A stretch of 64,000 bases of DNA from Cycas panzhihuaensis (GCA_023213395.1 CM041465.1:57667741-57731740), one strand, 5' to 3'; shown: positions 42,867-54,459, counted from the stretch's first letter. The notes: generated by a model from the letters alone, not told the origin. Numbers and translations: made by a program.

Positions 42867-45400
42867 GGGAGAAGATCCAGGAATGGTGGAGCGCCCGATC
42901 CAAGGTTGTGCCATGTCTGTTCTCAAGAAACCGAATCGGATTAAGCGTCATATCAAGGTATGGAGCAGGAGGTCTTCTAAACATTTTTGAGAATAAGAGC
43001 GGGTTGTTAGGGGAGCTCAAAGAGATTGAGGATAGGATCCAGTTGAAGGCGGATCCACGGATCCGGGTAATCGAGAACTCTCTATCTCCGTGAAACTTGA
43101 GGAGGTGTTGGAGAGGAGGAGATCTTTTGGAAGCGTAAATCCAGAGCAAGGTCGAGGGAGGGGGATAGAAATACTGTGTTTTTTCACCTCCACGATGAGA
43201 CATAGGACTTATAACAGATAACTAAAATCGGAGCAGTGGGAGCTGCATGAGGCCGAGGATAAGATCGGTGGTATTGCGATGGAATACTTTAAGGAGCTTT
43301 TTACAGAGCCTAGGTGTCAGGACCCTGCCTCGTGGTCGCTTTTTACAACATATCCCGAGCGTGATCTCTGAGGATTTCAATAAAAAGTCGATGTAACCTT
43401 TTACCTGTGGAGGAGGTGGAGAAGGTCAGATTCAACATGGGGAAGGATAAGGCGCCCGGGCCGGATGGTTTCCCTCCTAGGTTTTTCCAAGAGTTCTGGG
43501 AGATAATCAAGGAGGATCGATGTGGCGCTTAATGAATTTTGCTCAAGGCGCATAATCAATCTTGAAGGAGTGGCAGCCACCTTTCCGCCCCGATTCAAGA
43601 AAGAGGGGGTGGAAGTCATGGAAGACTTTAGACCCATAAGTTTGTGCAATGTAAAATACAAAATATTGTCTAAAGTGCTAGCAAATCGATTGAGGGAGAC
43701 TTTACCAGGGGTCATTTCTCCTAACCAAGATGGTTTCGTGAAAGGCAGACAAATCACGACGGTATTATAGTTGTCCACGAAACCACAGATTCGACGCCTC
43801 CATCGTAAGGAGGCCTAATGATAATTAAAAGCATATGTCAAACGCTTATGATAGAGTGGCGGACCTGCCTGCTAGATTGTCTCGAGGCGTTTGGATTCGG
43901 GGAAGTATGGAGAGAATGGATGAAATCTTGTCAGGTCTCTAACGCTTCCTTTTCTTGCATTTATCAATGGCGTGTCGACCCCTTTCTTTTGTGGATCTAG
44001 GGTTTGAGGCAAGGAGATCCCTCTCCCTTTCCTTTTCATTATCATGGCCGAAATGTTAGGCAGGGCTACTCTAGAGGCTCAGCGGTTGGGTAGGCTAAAT
44101 GGTTTGAGAGCCACCTCCAACCTGGAAAATATTGTGCTACATCAGTTTGTCGATGACAACATTTTCAGGCAGGCCTCCTAGAGGAGGCTAGGGCTTTAAA
44201 ATCGGGTCTTCAGGTTTATGAAAAGGCCACAAATCAGAAAATTAACTTTGATAAAAGCTCAGCTTTCTTTATTAACACCCCGGAGGGGCAGCAGAGAAGA
44301 ATAAGCAGGATTCTGGCGATGGCTAGGGGTGACCTACCTGGCTCTTACCTCGGTATGCCTTTATTTGTGGGCAAGATGAGGCAGTCTTTGTGGGATCCCG
44401 TAGTGAGTAGATTTAATAAGAAGTTGGCAGGGTGGAAAGGAGCTCTCCTCGCCAAGGTGGAAAATTCAACTTGTAGTGGCTTCCTGCAGAGCATTCCGCT
44501 TTATCGATGTCATCTTTTTAAGATGCCTAGCAAGGTTATCGCGACTTTGGAGGGGATCATGAAGAGATTTCTTTGGTCAGGGTCCGAAGAAAAAAGGAGA
44601 TTCCATCTTGTGTCTTGGGAGAAGGTTTGCAAGCCCAAGTGGGCGGGGCCCTCGGCGTGGAAGATTGGGCTTCTTTAATGAAGCCCTTCTGGCCAAGATG
44701 GGGTGGAGACTTACCAAAGAAGCTGATACGGTTTGGGGGAGAATTCTGGCTAGGAAATATTTGGGGGATAATCACTTTCCTTTGGAGGAGGGGCACCGCT
44801 TGAGGGCTCCCGATATGGAAGGCCATTAGGTCTACTAGGTCTATCCTGCCAAGGTATGAGATGGAAGCGGGGACTGGAGAATGCATTAAGTTCGGGAAGA
44901 CAGATGAAAGTGCAATCCAAATTAGGGAGCCGCCTAATATTGGAGATCCGCAGAGGAATGTGTTTCTCGCTATGGACCGATGGTAAAAGATTACTGGGAA
45001 GGGCATGGTGGATAGGAGATGGAGGTCGTTTGAGGACTTGCAAGGTTTTGAGGACGGGACTCAAAGAGTTAGGGAGATATTAAGGCTCCAAGATATCCCA
45101 AGAGGCCCGGCCTCGACACGTTGGTTTGGCTCGCCTCGGCCGGGCTCTTATTCGGTGAAAGAGGGTTATAATCTAAGGTTGAGCAGGAAGGTCAGGGGCA
45201 AGAATGATATATTAGCCGGGTTTGGAAGTTAGGAATTTTTCCAAAATACCGCTTTTGGTGGTTGAGCCTCCAAAACAAACTTCTTACCTTGGATAATTTA
45301 TCAAAAGGGCTTCCAATCAAGCTAAGGTGTGTGTGCTATGCAAGAGGGACGTAGAAACCCCGGATCACCTTAGCATTCACGCCTGCCTTCTCGGTGGACA
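42867..45400 (+). pseudogene. LINE-1 ORF2: reverse transcriptase and zf-RVT
   Basis: KVRFNMGKDKAPGPDGFPPR (43.43 kb) and [20 protein letters not shown] with [14 protein letters not shown] (43.63-43.76 kb) are the LINE RT fingers. GLRQGDPLS-like sequence follows near 44.01 kb. HQFVDDNIF (44.15 kb) is the catalytic box, FVDD rather than FADD. SYLGMPLFVGKMRQSLWDPV and WKGALLAKVE (44.34-44.46 kb) are the thumb region, FLWSGSEEKRRFHLVSWEKV follows, and VCVLCKRDVETPDHLSIHAC (45.33-45.39 kb) is the zf-RVT finger. RT copies the LINE RNA at the nicked target. Many frameshifts and some stops; no single open frame exceeds about 120 codons. Confidence 0.9.
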
Positions 45401-45739
45401 TATGGAATAATTTACGGTCGTGATGGGGTGGCCTGGTTTCATCAAAATCTCTATTAGGTCAATGGAAAGCCTGGACCTCTCCTTTTAAAAGTAAAACCCT
45501 CAAAAGAATCTGGAGGATGATCTTACCGGTTGGCTCCTAGTACATTTGGAAAGAAAGGAATAGGAGGATCTTTGAGGGAAGAGAGAAGGATGGGTGGTCC
45601 CCTGTGGAGATCAGAAAGGGCATTTTAGAAATGTTAGAGGTGCCTAAAGGGGACAGGACTCCAGTGGGGGAAGAAGGCATCATAAGAGATTGGGGTATTG
45701 TCCTCCAGAGGGGGGCCAGAGAGAGGCAGGACGTTAAAT

Positions 45740-46235
45740 GGCGGCCCCAGATATTCGTGGGGAAAGGTGAACTTTGATGGAGCGGCCAAAGGAAACCCCG
45801 GAGAAGCAAGTGAGGAGGTCTGCTTAGGGATCACGATGGCAATTTGAGGTGGGCCTTTGCAGAATATATGGGAATCCATACGAACCAAAAGGCTGAGGTG
45901 CGGGCAATGCTGAAAGCGATTACCCTGTTGGACGAGGAGGGTGCCAAGGTGATCATAGAGGGGATTCTATGTATGTCATAAAATGCTTGAAAGGGGAAGC
46001 TCCCGGATGGGACAACGTAGATATTTTCGAGGATGCCTGTGACATGTTGAGGTCCAAAGCTGGTGTGCAGATTCAACATACGTTCAGGGAAGGGAATATG
46101 GCAGCCGATTGGCTGGCAAACTGGGCCGTGGCAAATAAGAGTTCGAGGGTCTGGAAAAGGGATTACCCAGAGGAGTTACTGAGATTGGTCGTCAAGCTCA
46201 TATTGGTGAGGCTAACTGAGGAGGTTGGGAGATAG
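45740..46235 (+). pseudogene. LINE-1 ORF2: C-terminal RNase H (archaeal-like)
   Basis: VNFDGAAKGNPGEA at 45.77 kb, then across frames WAFAEYMGIHTNQKAEVRAM, and the last open stretch with MYVIKCLKGEAPGWDNVDIF, IQHTFREGNMAADWLANWAV, ending at 46235. These give Asp (FDGA), Glu (KAEV) and Asp (AADW). The Asp of the GDS box is disturbed by a one-base loss near 45.96 kb (GAG GGG ATT CTA). DGxxKGNPG is the signature of the archaeal-like RNase H known in a group of plant L1 elements. The closing stop is followed by a short 3' UTR and poly(A). Confidence 0.85.
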
Positions 46236-46345
46236 TTATTGGGCTAGACCATGGGCCTGTCATGGTCGGGCCTCGCTAGATTGGCTTGATGTATCGGTTT
46301 TGGGGACCCAGATAAAACCCCTTTAATTTCATTTTTTACCATATC

Positions 46346-46360
46346 AAAAAAAAAAAAAAA
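46346..46360 (+). other. LINE-1 poly(A) tail
   Basis: Fifteen A after ACCATATC, directly followed by the target duplication. Confidence 0.95.
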
Positions 46361-46375
46361 GAGTTTATCTTTGAA
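46360..46375. repeat. Right target-site duplication of LINE-1
   Basis: AGAGTTTATCTTTGAA. Its first A may instead belong to the tail. Confidence 0.95.
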
Positions 46376-46772
46376 ATTTTATGGTAGATAAGCTGAGTAA
46401 TTAGGTTAAATAGTTATATTTGGCTGAAGGATGGTATAATATAACATATCAAATATCCATTAAAATGACTTATTTTTAAGCCTTATATGGTTATGAACCT
46501 ACATAAATGAAGGATTCAATAAGAACAAACTCACATATTCTAGAAATCGATGATTATTTACAAGAATAAAAATATATAATCACCTTATTATGAGAACATA
46601 TCTCTAATGTCCAAAATAGGATTTAAAAAAATATATAATTTACATTAAATTAAGGGAGAATTTTTAAAAGGTAATTGAGTTTATTTACACTTACAACCAT
46701 ATAAATAAACATTCTTAAAAAAAAAAAAAAAAAAAGAGAAACTCAACCCATGATTTTATGGTCCATATCACA
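46376..46772 (+). pseudogene. Gyp-1 integrase, C-terminal part
   Basis: The gene resumes after LINE-1 with VKWLYLAEGWYNITYQISIK and MTYFQALYGYEPTYMNE, the W-YN-T-H-S-x-KMTPFxALYGxEP region. It continues through KKYIIYIKLREN- and ends with a Lys run and NP-stop-FYGPYHM, the FxGPYxI motif of the integrase C-terminal domain. The A19 run at about 46.714 kb is the Lys run, in frame. The stop before FYGPY looks like a former CGA. Cop-4 then interrupts the gene. Confidence 0.75.
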
Positions 46773-46834
46773 TGTTGGAATAATGCCCATATTGGGGATT
46801 GTATCTACCTTAGGTTGATTACCTACATTAGGGT

Positions 46835-47114
46835 TGAAGGGAGAGCAAGAGTCAGATGGAGTAAAATATTATATGAAGGACATCAATGATAACATATTTT
46901 TAATAATATAAAGGCAGTGTTAGAGAATACCTAGGGGCCTTATGACTTGATATATATATATAGGAGTTGGGTGAGAGCCCAACACTTACTATCTTTTAAT
47001 ATTTAAAAACACCATTAAAATATATTTTCCATTTGGCTGGTATTAGTTATTGTGAGCTCTACCAACCCTAATACTAACACATATATTAGGAAATTAAATG
47101 AACATTATTTAATA
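46835..47114 (-). repeat. 3' LTR of Cop-5
   Basis: It begins TGAAGGGAGAGC and ends beside the polypurine tract, whose minus-strand sequence is TATGGGGGAGAAA (47115-47127). Confidence 0.6.
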
Positions 47115-48139
47115 TTTCTCCCCCATAGTATTTATTTAGGAAGACTTTGAGCTTATGTCTGAGTTTATGGAACTTAAACTTTCCAATAGCTTTAGTAAAG
47201 ATATCTGCTACTTGTTCTTCTATGCTGCAATAGGTTAATTCAACCTCACCAACTTGAACTAATTCTCTAATAAAATGATTTTGAGTTTTAATATGCTTTG
47301 TTCTACTATAAAATACTAGAATTCAAGTCATTTGTATGGTACTTTGGTTATTACACAATATTTATATAGGACCATCCTATTTTACCTATAGATCTTAGAC
47401 TAATCTTCTTAACCAAACTATCTCATAGGCTCTTGCTCTTGCTAATTTGTATTCTACTTTCATTGCATCTTTCCATTCACCTTTTATTTTAGCATCTTCA
47501 AAAATATGAGGCTTATTTGAGTCCATAACTTGGCTTTTTAAGGCAAAATTAACTCTATGAGAGTGTGTGGATCTTCTTTTAAAATTATTATCTAAAGTAT
47601 TGGAAGGATCATGACATCTTTGAATCTATTTTGGGAATCTTTAATTAAATGTAGAGGGTCCTACTTGATTTGGACTTAAGTCATATAGAATTAGTATATT
47701 TATTGACTTAGGCCCTAAATTTATTTCTACAATGATATTCTTTCCCTTATATTTTTCTATTTCTACTTGATAGCATTCATATTCCTTGAAGATGATATCC
47801 TTGCTCATAATTATCTTCTTTTCTTTTGGATCAAATAGTTTATAAGACTTAGAGATATCACATCATCCTATAAAGATACATTTAGTGTTTTTGTCATCCA
47901 ACTTTGTTCTCTTTTATTTTGGTATATGAGAATATGCTAAGCACTCAAAAATCTTCAAGTGTTGTATGTTTGGCTTATGACCTATCCACGCTTTCTCTTT
48001 TAGTCTTATCAATGTCTTTGAAGATTTCTTCTTTATGGGTCATGTATGTTAAATACCCTAAGTCTATATACCAACTATCTTTCTCTTCATTAACAACAAA
48101 ACTTGAAAGAAAGAGTCTCTTATTATCTCTCTATTGACG
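47115..48139 (-). pseudogene. Cop-5 pol remnant (protease end, integrase end, RNase H end)
   Basis: The minus strand gives, from the right, a stretch with a stop-broken 'NWYIDLGYLTYMTHKEEIFK'-like post-protease segment (48.06-48.0 kb), integrase C-terminal wording such as KIFKCLAYSHIPK and CIFIG (47.95-47.85 kb), the pre-RT linker (47.7-47.5 kb), and then RNase H: CNNQSTIQMT, RTKHIKTQNHFIRELVQVGE, VELTYCSIEEQVADIFTKAI and FHKLRHKLKVFLNKYYGGEI, ending at the polypurine tract. The integrase core and the whole RT are missing. ADIFTKA...F..LR..L is the usual copia C-terminus. DNQS reads NNQS, another Asp-to-Asn change. Confidence 0.7.
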
Positions 48140-48426
48140 TATATATTAATAAATCAAATGAACATTATCTACTAGGAGTGATAACCTAGATTAGCAGAGA
48201 TATCATAGATGCACTATATTAGATCTTAGTGGTAGCATATTTAGCATTTGTCAATGCCAGTCAATGATAGACTTTAAGTGGTGTTCTATATCCCACTTAG
48301 TCCCACTTATTTATTCATAGGATCCAATGACCTTGGTGTTAATCAATATCGTCACTCTCACAGGATTAATGGTTATCTCCTTTCTACATTCTCGTTCTAT
48401 TCCCTCTATCCCCTAATTCCATCATT

Positions 48427-48438
48427 TAGTACCAGATC
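48427..48438 (+). other. Primer-binding site of Cop-4 (degenerate)
   Basis: TAGTACCAGATC against TGGTATCAGAGC, three differences, two bases after the LTR. Confidence 0.55.
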
Positions 48439-50662
48439 CATATTCCATGTTTATAGAAGCTATCGTTTAGAGCTGGGTTGGATAAGCTATCGAGTAATCT
48501 TAGTTAAAGCTATGGAGGAGTCTTGTGAGGAGTCTTTCATGCTACCAGTATATTTATGAGATTTTATTTACTATTACTATTTACTCATTTATATATGTTG
48601 CTAATCTCTATTATACTTGTGTTAACTCGTCTAGCATTTTGCATTTACAATATCTTTGAAAGTATATTACATAACATCTGTGTTCAAGTTATAAGTTTAA
48701 GGTTCTCTTTCTAGAAGCATCCACTTGTACATTTGAAGCCATCTTAGATTAATTTCTTAGTTTACTTATAGATCTATTGAATTATTATCAAAATTTCTCA
48801 CTCATCAGTCTTTACATCTATATAATAAGCATAAACTAATAACCTCTCACTCATTCAAGTATTTACATTATCATTAATCACTTATTACCCTCGCTTATAG
48901 AGCATCTCAGGTATCTTTATTATCTAATGATATCTTTTCTTAATGGCTACTTTGAAGTGTCTACTTATGTCTTTGGTTACCACATTAATGCATCTCATGC
49001 ATTCTGTTGCCCATCGTTTAAGTATACCTAGCCTCCCAGTCCAACTTTTGCTTTTACTTAAAAAGGGCTCTAATCCCTAAGCATTTTTTAAGATCTATGG
49101 AACCTACTTGTATGTAAACAAAAAAGTCCACGATAACAAGAAACTTTGGCTCTTATATTTGCCACATTGTTTTGATAGTATGTATATTTGGGGGTTGCCA
49201 CATTGTCTATGGGAAGCATATTATGCCTTTGTCTATTTCAAATCCTTGATCACGACTATAAACATTTGCATGTTAATATTTGAGTGTTCATGAAATAAAT
49301 TGATATTATGATTGTCTATGCTTATTTCATTTTCAACAGTGTTTAATACCTTTAATATTTCCAATGGATCTTAGGAAATAGTTTCACCACCTTTATTTAT
49401 ATTTTTGCCTCTTTATGTTTTTGTTGGTTGCATATCGTTTACCTTTGTAGTTGAGATAATCATTGTGCCTTGTCCTCATATGTATACCGTGACTTTATTC
49501 ATGTCTTCATCCTTATTTTACAAGTTAATATTTATGGTCATAATTATATTATTGAAATACTTATAAACTTTATAAAAATTTATATATTTGCATCTCTGTC
49601 TCCATAAACATTTGAACCATTATTCCATTATTGATCTGCGTTACATTTTCACTAGCTATGCGGTTCATTTTAGTAGTTATTATGTATTTATTCATATTAT
49701 AATTTTGATACATATGTGGCTAACCTTCATTTTTTGGATTATGCCTCTCATCATCTGTGGTTGATTTGGGTAGATGTAATTATGGAGGAACATCAGTCGA
49801 ATCAATAGATTCTAGAATATACATGCAACTATCTTTTATTTATACATATTATTTTTCATTTGATATATTAAATGCCTTTGTTGTTTTTTTTTCTTAAGAG
49901 GGGTTACTAACGTCTATTATTTGGTGGAATGTGATGTGCATTTGATCCACTATTATGCAAAGTTTACATATCACATTATAAAGAAAAGTGACCATGAGTT
50001 TATCTTTAAAAGGGGGCTATCTTATTTTCTAAGAGGCTATTATAAAATCAATACCTATTTCTACTGCTGTAGCCATATCTGTCACTAATGGAGTCAAATT
50101 TTAGTTTAGTTACCTTCAAGACAATGTACACTTCTACTTGAACAAAATGAGTGGTCACATGACCATATTTGTTTTCCATTTGATATCTTTTTTAATGATT
50201 GAAATTGATTTAAAATTTCTTTGATCCTTATGTACTAAAATGTTATTTTTTTCTTAGACATTTTAATGTATAACTTGGTTATCTTATATTAGAATTAAAT
50301 GTTTTCTAAGGTGTTGGACTCTTTTTTTAGTCCTTTATTAAGTGGATAATGTTTCAAAAATTTTTGAAGTCACTTAATATAACTTTTTTTATGACTAAAG
50401 TTGACACTAGTTTTGGGTTTCTTATATAATGACCCTTAATAAAACTAGCAAAATTTTAGTTTATAACATTCATAATACAAATAATTTGCTTTAGAGGTGG
50501 TTGAGTCCCAATTAGGATATTTGTCTAAGTCCTAAACTTGAAGTGGAATAAGTCTTGATTACCTTTGAGTGCTTTTTATTGCCTTCTTTTAGTGCTTTAC
50601 CAATATTTTCTTTTAAGTACTTTACTTTTTAAATAGTTACTTTTTAAGGTAATTCTTTTAGT
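48439..50662 (+). other. Cop-4 leader, no gene
   Basis: A 2.2-kb AT-rich leader without coding signal. Segments match the Cop-2 leader in inverse orientation (for example near 50.14 kb). Confidence 0.6.
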
Positions 50663-51835
50663 ATGGCCTCAAACATTAGTAATGTTATGGTACTCAAATT
50701 TGATATCACTAATTTTATTAATTAGAGTAGATGTATGAAACTAACTTTTATAGCTAAGAATATGTAGGAACTAGTTGAAATAGGTTATAGAGTGCTTGCT
50801 ATAAATACCAATGAAGATAAGAAGAAGATATTTAAGGAGAACAAAAAAAGAGATAATGAAGCACTAGCATTTATCTTTTACACTTTAGAGGATCACATAT
50901 TCCCAAGGATTAGTGAAGCATCAATATTAAAGGAAGTATGAGATATACTAAAGACTACATATGAAGGAGCAATAATATTAAAACTTTATACTTTAAAGAG
51001 TAAATTTGAGAACTTAAAGATGAATACTAATAAAAATGTAAATGACTTCATTCTAAGAAAATAAGCCCTAGTTAATCAAATGAGGGCCTTAGGAGAGGTA
51101 ATTAGTAAGCAAAGGGTAGTTGAGAAAATCTTGAGATGTGTAAGTGGCATCAAATGATTTTAGATAGTAGCCATTAGTATTGAGGTCTCTAAGGACCTAA
51201 GTACCCTTAAGATAAAATAGTTAAGTGCTATGCTACTAGTTCTACAAGAGAAAAAAGAAAGAAGTAAGTGTCTAAAGCATGATTTTACTATAAATACAAA
51301 AATTAGATCAACATTTCAAGGATAAAGTTTTAAGGGTAGAGGACAATCCATTACAGGTAGAGGTTAACCCAGAAATCAATTTCAAAGGTAAGGTCAAGCA
51401 TATTAAGCACAAAGTTATTATCAAGGTAAAGATAATTATTAAGGACAAGGTCCAAGTCACTTCTATTAAGGGCAAAATTAGTTCTAAGGACAATGATATT
51501 TTCAAGACCAATTTAATTAAGGGCAAGGCTAAAATTATAGACCTCAAAGAAGAGGAAGAGATTAAAGTCCTAGGGGTAGAAACCAAGGATAAAGGGGAAG
51601 AAGTCCAAAGGGTAGAGGAATAATCTACTAGTCCTATTACCATAGAAATAGGAAGTTGGAAGAAAATTACCTTACGAAAAGATCCAATTCATAAAAGGGA
51701 ATTATTACTATAATTGTTGAAGAAAGGTAAGATGAAAGATTTTTTTTTTTTTAAGTTTAATGCCTAATGAGGAAGAAGATAATTAGTACATAGATTTAGG
51801 GTATTCCATATAAAAAAGTGGATCTATCCTTCATC
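50663..51835 (+). pseudogene. gag: Cop-4 gag and start of protease
   Basis: The frame from ATG 50663 reads MASNISNVMVLKFDITNFIN, a stop at the expected Trp, SRCMKLTFIAKNM, then KKRDNEALAFIFYTLEDHIF, LYTLKSKFENLKMNTNKNVN and LSAMLLVLQEKKERSKCLKH. It then enters a degraded basic Gly/Arg/Gln-rich tail (QFQR-GQ, GRGRSPKGRG). At about 51.78 kb EEEDN-stop-YIDLGYSI corresponds to the protease start W-x-x-D-[ST]-G-x-S, with Leu for the Ser/Thr. The sequence is then cut by Cop-6. The frame is almost continuous, with stops mainly TAG/TGA at expected Trp, Gln or Arg codons. Confidence 0.8.
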
Positions 51836-51862
51836 TCTATATACTAAACAAAAAGGTAAATA

Positions 51863-52108
51863 TGGGAGAAATAGAGACTTAAGAGAAAGAGAGTAGCTCT
51901 CATAAAATGGGGAGGTAAGAATGAGCCTCTTTTACTGAGATTTTACTTTTATATTGAGAGAGAGAGCATTAAAGTTAGGTGAAATGAAATTACATATAAT
52001 ACACATGAAAATACATTTCACTGAACTGATCTAATTTAAAATTCACTTAAGACCCTTTTTAGGAATAATTAACTAATGTAATAACCTTGTGATATTAACT
52101 CATTTCAA
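51863..52108 (-). repeat. 3' LTR of Cop-6 (left end approximate)
   Basis: The right end CATTTCA (minus-strand start TGAAATG) is fixed by the polypurine tract. The left end, placed at TGGGAGAAATAGAG, is an estimate, since no partner LTR is visible. Confidence 0.5.
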
Positions 52109-52119
52109 TCTCCCCCTTA
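52109..52119 (-). other. Polypurine tract of Cop-6
   Basis: The minus strand reads TAAGGGGGAGAT next to the LTR. Confidence 0.7.
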
Positions 52120-52569
52120 ATAATAGAAAGTCATTTTATTCTATCTTATTCTATCCTATGAGGTCTTCATTTGGGCCTCTGACAAAGTAAACTACTATGA
52201 AACTTTTGTAGGAAACCCTCATGGGGAAGAAAACCCACGAACTTTCTAATCTACTAACTTGGCTTAAGCAACTCTTTAAATGAAGCCAGATAGCTAATCG
52301 ATACAATGAATTTGTAGCTAAAATCTACTAAGTCTCCATATATCATTTGGTCATCTCCCATGCCCTTTCGAGTTTTTATAGGTTTTGATTTTCCAAAATA
52401 ATATAAATCTTATCCTTTCACACCCACAAGGGGTTTCTACAAATTAGATAGAGTAGAGACTTACTCTTGTCCTTCTGCACCCATAAGGGGTTTTCACAAA
52501 TAAGATAGAGTATGATTGTCTTGTTGTGATCTCCTTTAATCAATTGGAGATAGAGGCCCTAAGGCTGAG

Positions 52570-54066
52570 TTACCTTTAGAACTATTCAAACTTCACCCTC
52601 TTTAATAGTTTAGTAAAGATATCAGCCACTTAATCAGCTGTGGGGTAGTACTCTAGTTGAATTATGCCATCATAAACTAATTCTCTAATCCTATGGACTT
52701 TTATACTTATATGTTTGGTACAATTATGAAATACATGATTTTTAGCCATTTGGATTGTAGACTTATTATCCACATGTAAGTTAGTAGAACTTGTTTGGGT
52801 GGCATTGAATGCATTCAATAATTTTATAAGCTATATCACCTCCTTGCTTATCTTAAAAGCAGTAATATATTCAGCTTTGGTAGTTGAGTCTATAATTATC
52901 TTTTACCGTCTATATCTCTATGATATTGGTGTTGTTCGAAGAAATGTTATATACCTAGATGTGGATCTTCCTGTGTCTTTATCTTTAGCAAAGTCTAAGT
53001 CTGTATATGCATAAAGTTTAAATTCTACATTAGGTTCATACAACAAACCATATTTACTAGTCGTCTTTAGGTATCTCAACACTCGTACTACAGCCTGCCA
53101 ATTATTCTACTTAGGATTTGTCATGAATCCTATAAGAATATTAATAGAGTGTGCAATATCTGGCCTTGTGTTGGTAATATAGATGAGACTAGCTATAAGT
53201 TACCTATAGAGTGTTGTATTTATCTCTTTAGTATCACCATTAGTTGAGAGTTTAGTATTAGGTTCCAAAGGTATAGCCACTAGTCGAGCATCTTCTAACC
53301 AAAACTTTATCAGAAGATCATTGCTATATTTTTCTTGGGAGAGAGATTTTGCTATTCTTTTGAGTTACTTCAATTCCCAAGTAATATTTTATCAATCTGA
53401 GGTTAGATAATTCAAAAGTTTTGATAAGGTCCTTCTTCAGCTAGTTGATTATTTGTTCACTATTTCCCGTTATTAGTATATCATCCACAAAGATTAAGAG
53501 ATAAGTGACTTTATCATTTTGGTACTTGATGAATAATGTTGCATCAATATCTTGATAGTCATAAATCTCATATCCAAGTTGCCTCATTCTTTTAGACAAC
53601 TTGGTAAACCAAGCATGAGGGGCTTATTTTAGGTCATACAAGGACTTTCTAAGCTTTCAAACCTTATGCTCATGGCTAACAATCTCATATCCTTTTGGTT
53701 GAGCCATGTAAATTTCTTCTTTAAGGTCCCCATTAAGAAATATGGTCTTAACATCAAGTTGGTGGATTTTCTAATCCTATTGAGCAACTAAGTCTATAAG
53801 AGTTCTAATTATAGGCCACTTGGTTGTAGGAGTAAAGATTTTAGTGTAGTTAATGCCTTCCCTTTATGTGAATCCTTTTGCTATCAACCTTGCCTTATAT
53901 TTTTTTAGGGTGCCATATGATCTATATTTATTTTTGAACACCCATTTATTTTGAACTACCTTTCTTCCAAGTGGTAGATCAACAAACTCCCATGTATTAT
54001 TATTGATAAGAGATTGGTATTCTTCATTCATAACATTTCTCCAAGTTACATGCTTTATAACTTCTT
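52570..54066 (-). pseudogene. Cop-6 reverse transcriptase and RNase H
   Basis: On the minus strand QEVIKHVTWRNVMNEEYQSL, NNNTWEFVDLPLGRKVVQNK, then YKARLIAKGFTYREGINYTK and FTPTTKWPIIRTLIDLVAQ open the RT. KVTYLLIFVDDILITGN near 53.48 kb is the catalytic box (FVDD). RNase H ends with HVDNKSTIQMAKNHVFHNCT, HISIKVHRIRELVYDGIIQL and EYYPTADQVADIFTK (52.82-52.58 kb). The canonical DNxSxI and ADxxTK motifs are intact. Stops and frame breaks occur at 53.3-52.9 kb. Its upstream linker is continued at 62007 beyond Cop-7. Confidence 0.85.
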
Positions 54067-54070
54067 GGTA
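54066..54070. repeat. Left target-site duplication of Cop-7
   Basis: TGGTA. The right flank is TGTTA (4 of 5). Confidence 0.5.
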
Positions 54071-54436
54071 TGTTTATTGACATCGAGGAACAGAGCAAAA
54101 GGATCATAAATCACACTTCATCGTCATAAGATAATAGTTTTCAAATATTGAGTGGTGGTGTTAAAAAACACCAAGGAGGTATTCACCACTATTACATAGT
54201 TTTAGGGAGGCAACAAGTGCCTCTACCCAACATCTAATTAAAAATTGAAATAAATAATAAAATATTAAATATAGTAATAAAGTAATGTACCTTATGATGG
54301 CTATGGTGGCTCCATATTAGCTCTAAGTGGCTTCATGGTGGCTTTGGGATGCTCTAGGTGCTTTTTTGAGGTCCAAGATACCTTTTAGAGGCCCAAGGTA
54401 GGTGTACATGCTCTCATATTGGGCATTATCCTAATA
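54071..54436 (-). repeat. 3' LTR of Cop-7
   Basis: It aligns with 61645-62006 throughout (AATATTGAGTGGT, TAGTTTTAGGGAGG, CCCAAGGTAGGTG, GCTCTCATATT). The minus-strand start reads TATTAGGATAATGCCC where TG is expected. Confidence 0.9.
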
Positions 54437-54448
54437 TTCTCCCCCATA
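54437..54448 (-). other. Polypurine tract of Cop-7
   Basis: The minus strand reads TATGGGGGAGAA next to the LTR. Confidence 0.75.
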
Positions 54449-54459
54449 ATGGCCAATGT

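Larger units (their letters stand above)
39941..46360 (+). mobile_element. LINE-1: near full-length plant L1-type LINE (6.4 kb)
   Basis: A GC-richer block bounded by a perfect 16-bp duplication, ending in 15 A. It encodes an ORF1 with DUF4283-like domain and CCHC knuckle, then an ORF2 with apurinic endonuclease, RT, zf-RVT and a C-terminal RNase H. The order fits plant L1 elements. It lies in the sense orientation inside the Gyp-1 integrase. The 5' part seems complete (about 0.8 kb before ORF1), so little or no 5' truncation. Confidence 0.95.
46835..48174 (-). mobile_element. Cop-5: deleted copia inside the Cop-4 LTR
   Basis: The minus strand has only about 35 bases of 5' LTR (48174-48140), then protease/integrase-end sequence, a deletion, RNase H, polypurine tract and a 280-bp 3' LTR. 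The flanks AGGGT and GGAGT differ by two purine transitions. The terminal 35 bases at both right ends (AAATGAACATTATTTAATA versus AAATGAACATTATCTACTA) show they are the same LTR end. Confidence 0.6.
46773..48424 (+). repeat. 5' LTR of Cop-4, interrupted by Cop-5
   Basis: The parts are 46773-46834 (TGTTGGAATAATGCCC to CTACATTAGGGT) and 48175-48424 (GATAACCTAGATTAGCAGAG to TTCCATCA). Joined, they follow the reverse complement of the Cop-2 LTR in order. Confidence 0.7.
46773..51862 (+). mobile_element. Cop-4: plus-strand copia, 5' part
   Basis: It holds a 5' LTR (split by Cop-5), a degenerate tRNA-Met primer site, a 2.2-kb leader, gag and the beginning of the protease region, and is then cut by the 3' LTR of Cop-6. 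It is of the same family as Cop-2. Inserted in Gyp-1. Confidence 0.7.

Noticed and set aside
42817-43203. Minus-strand frames over LINE-1 (also 43401-43778 and 44557-45006)
   Set aside because: They are antisense to recognised endonuclease and RT motifs.
46714-46732. A19 run as a second LINE poly(A) tail
   Set aside because: It lies in frame as a Lys run in the Gyp-1 integrase, followed by FYGPYHM, and no duplication flanks it.
51308-51643. 111-codon minus-strand frame over the Cop-4 gag tail
   Set aside because: It is antisense to the Gly/Arg/Gln-rich gag tail and has only repetitive Leu/Ser content.
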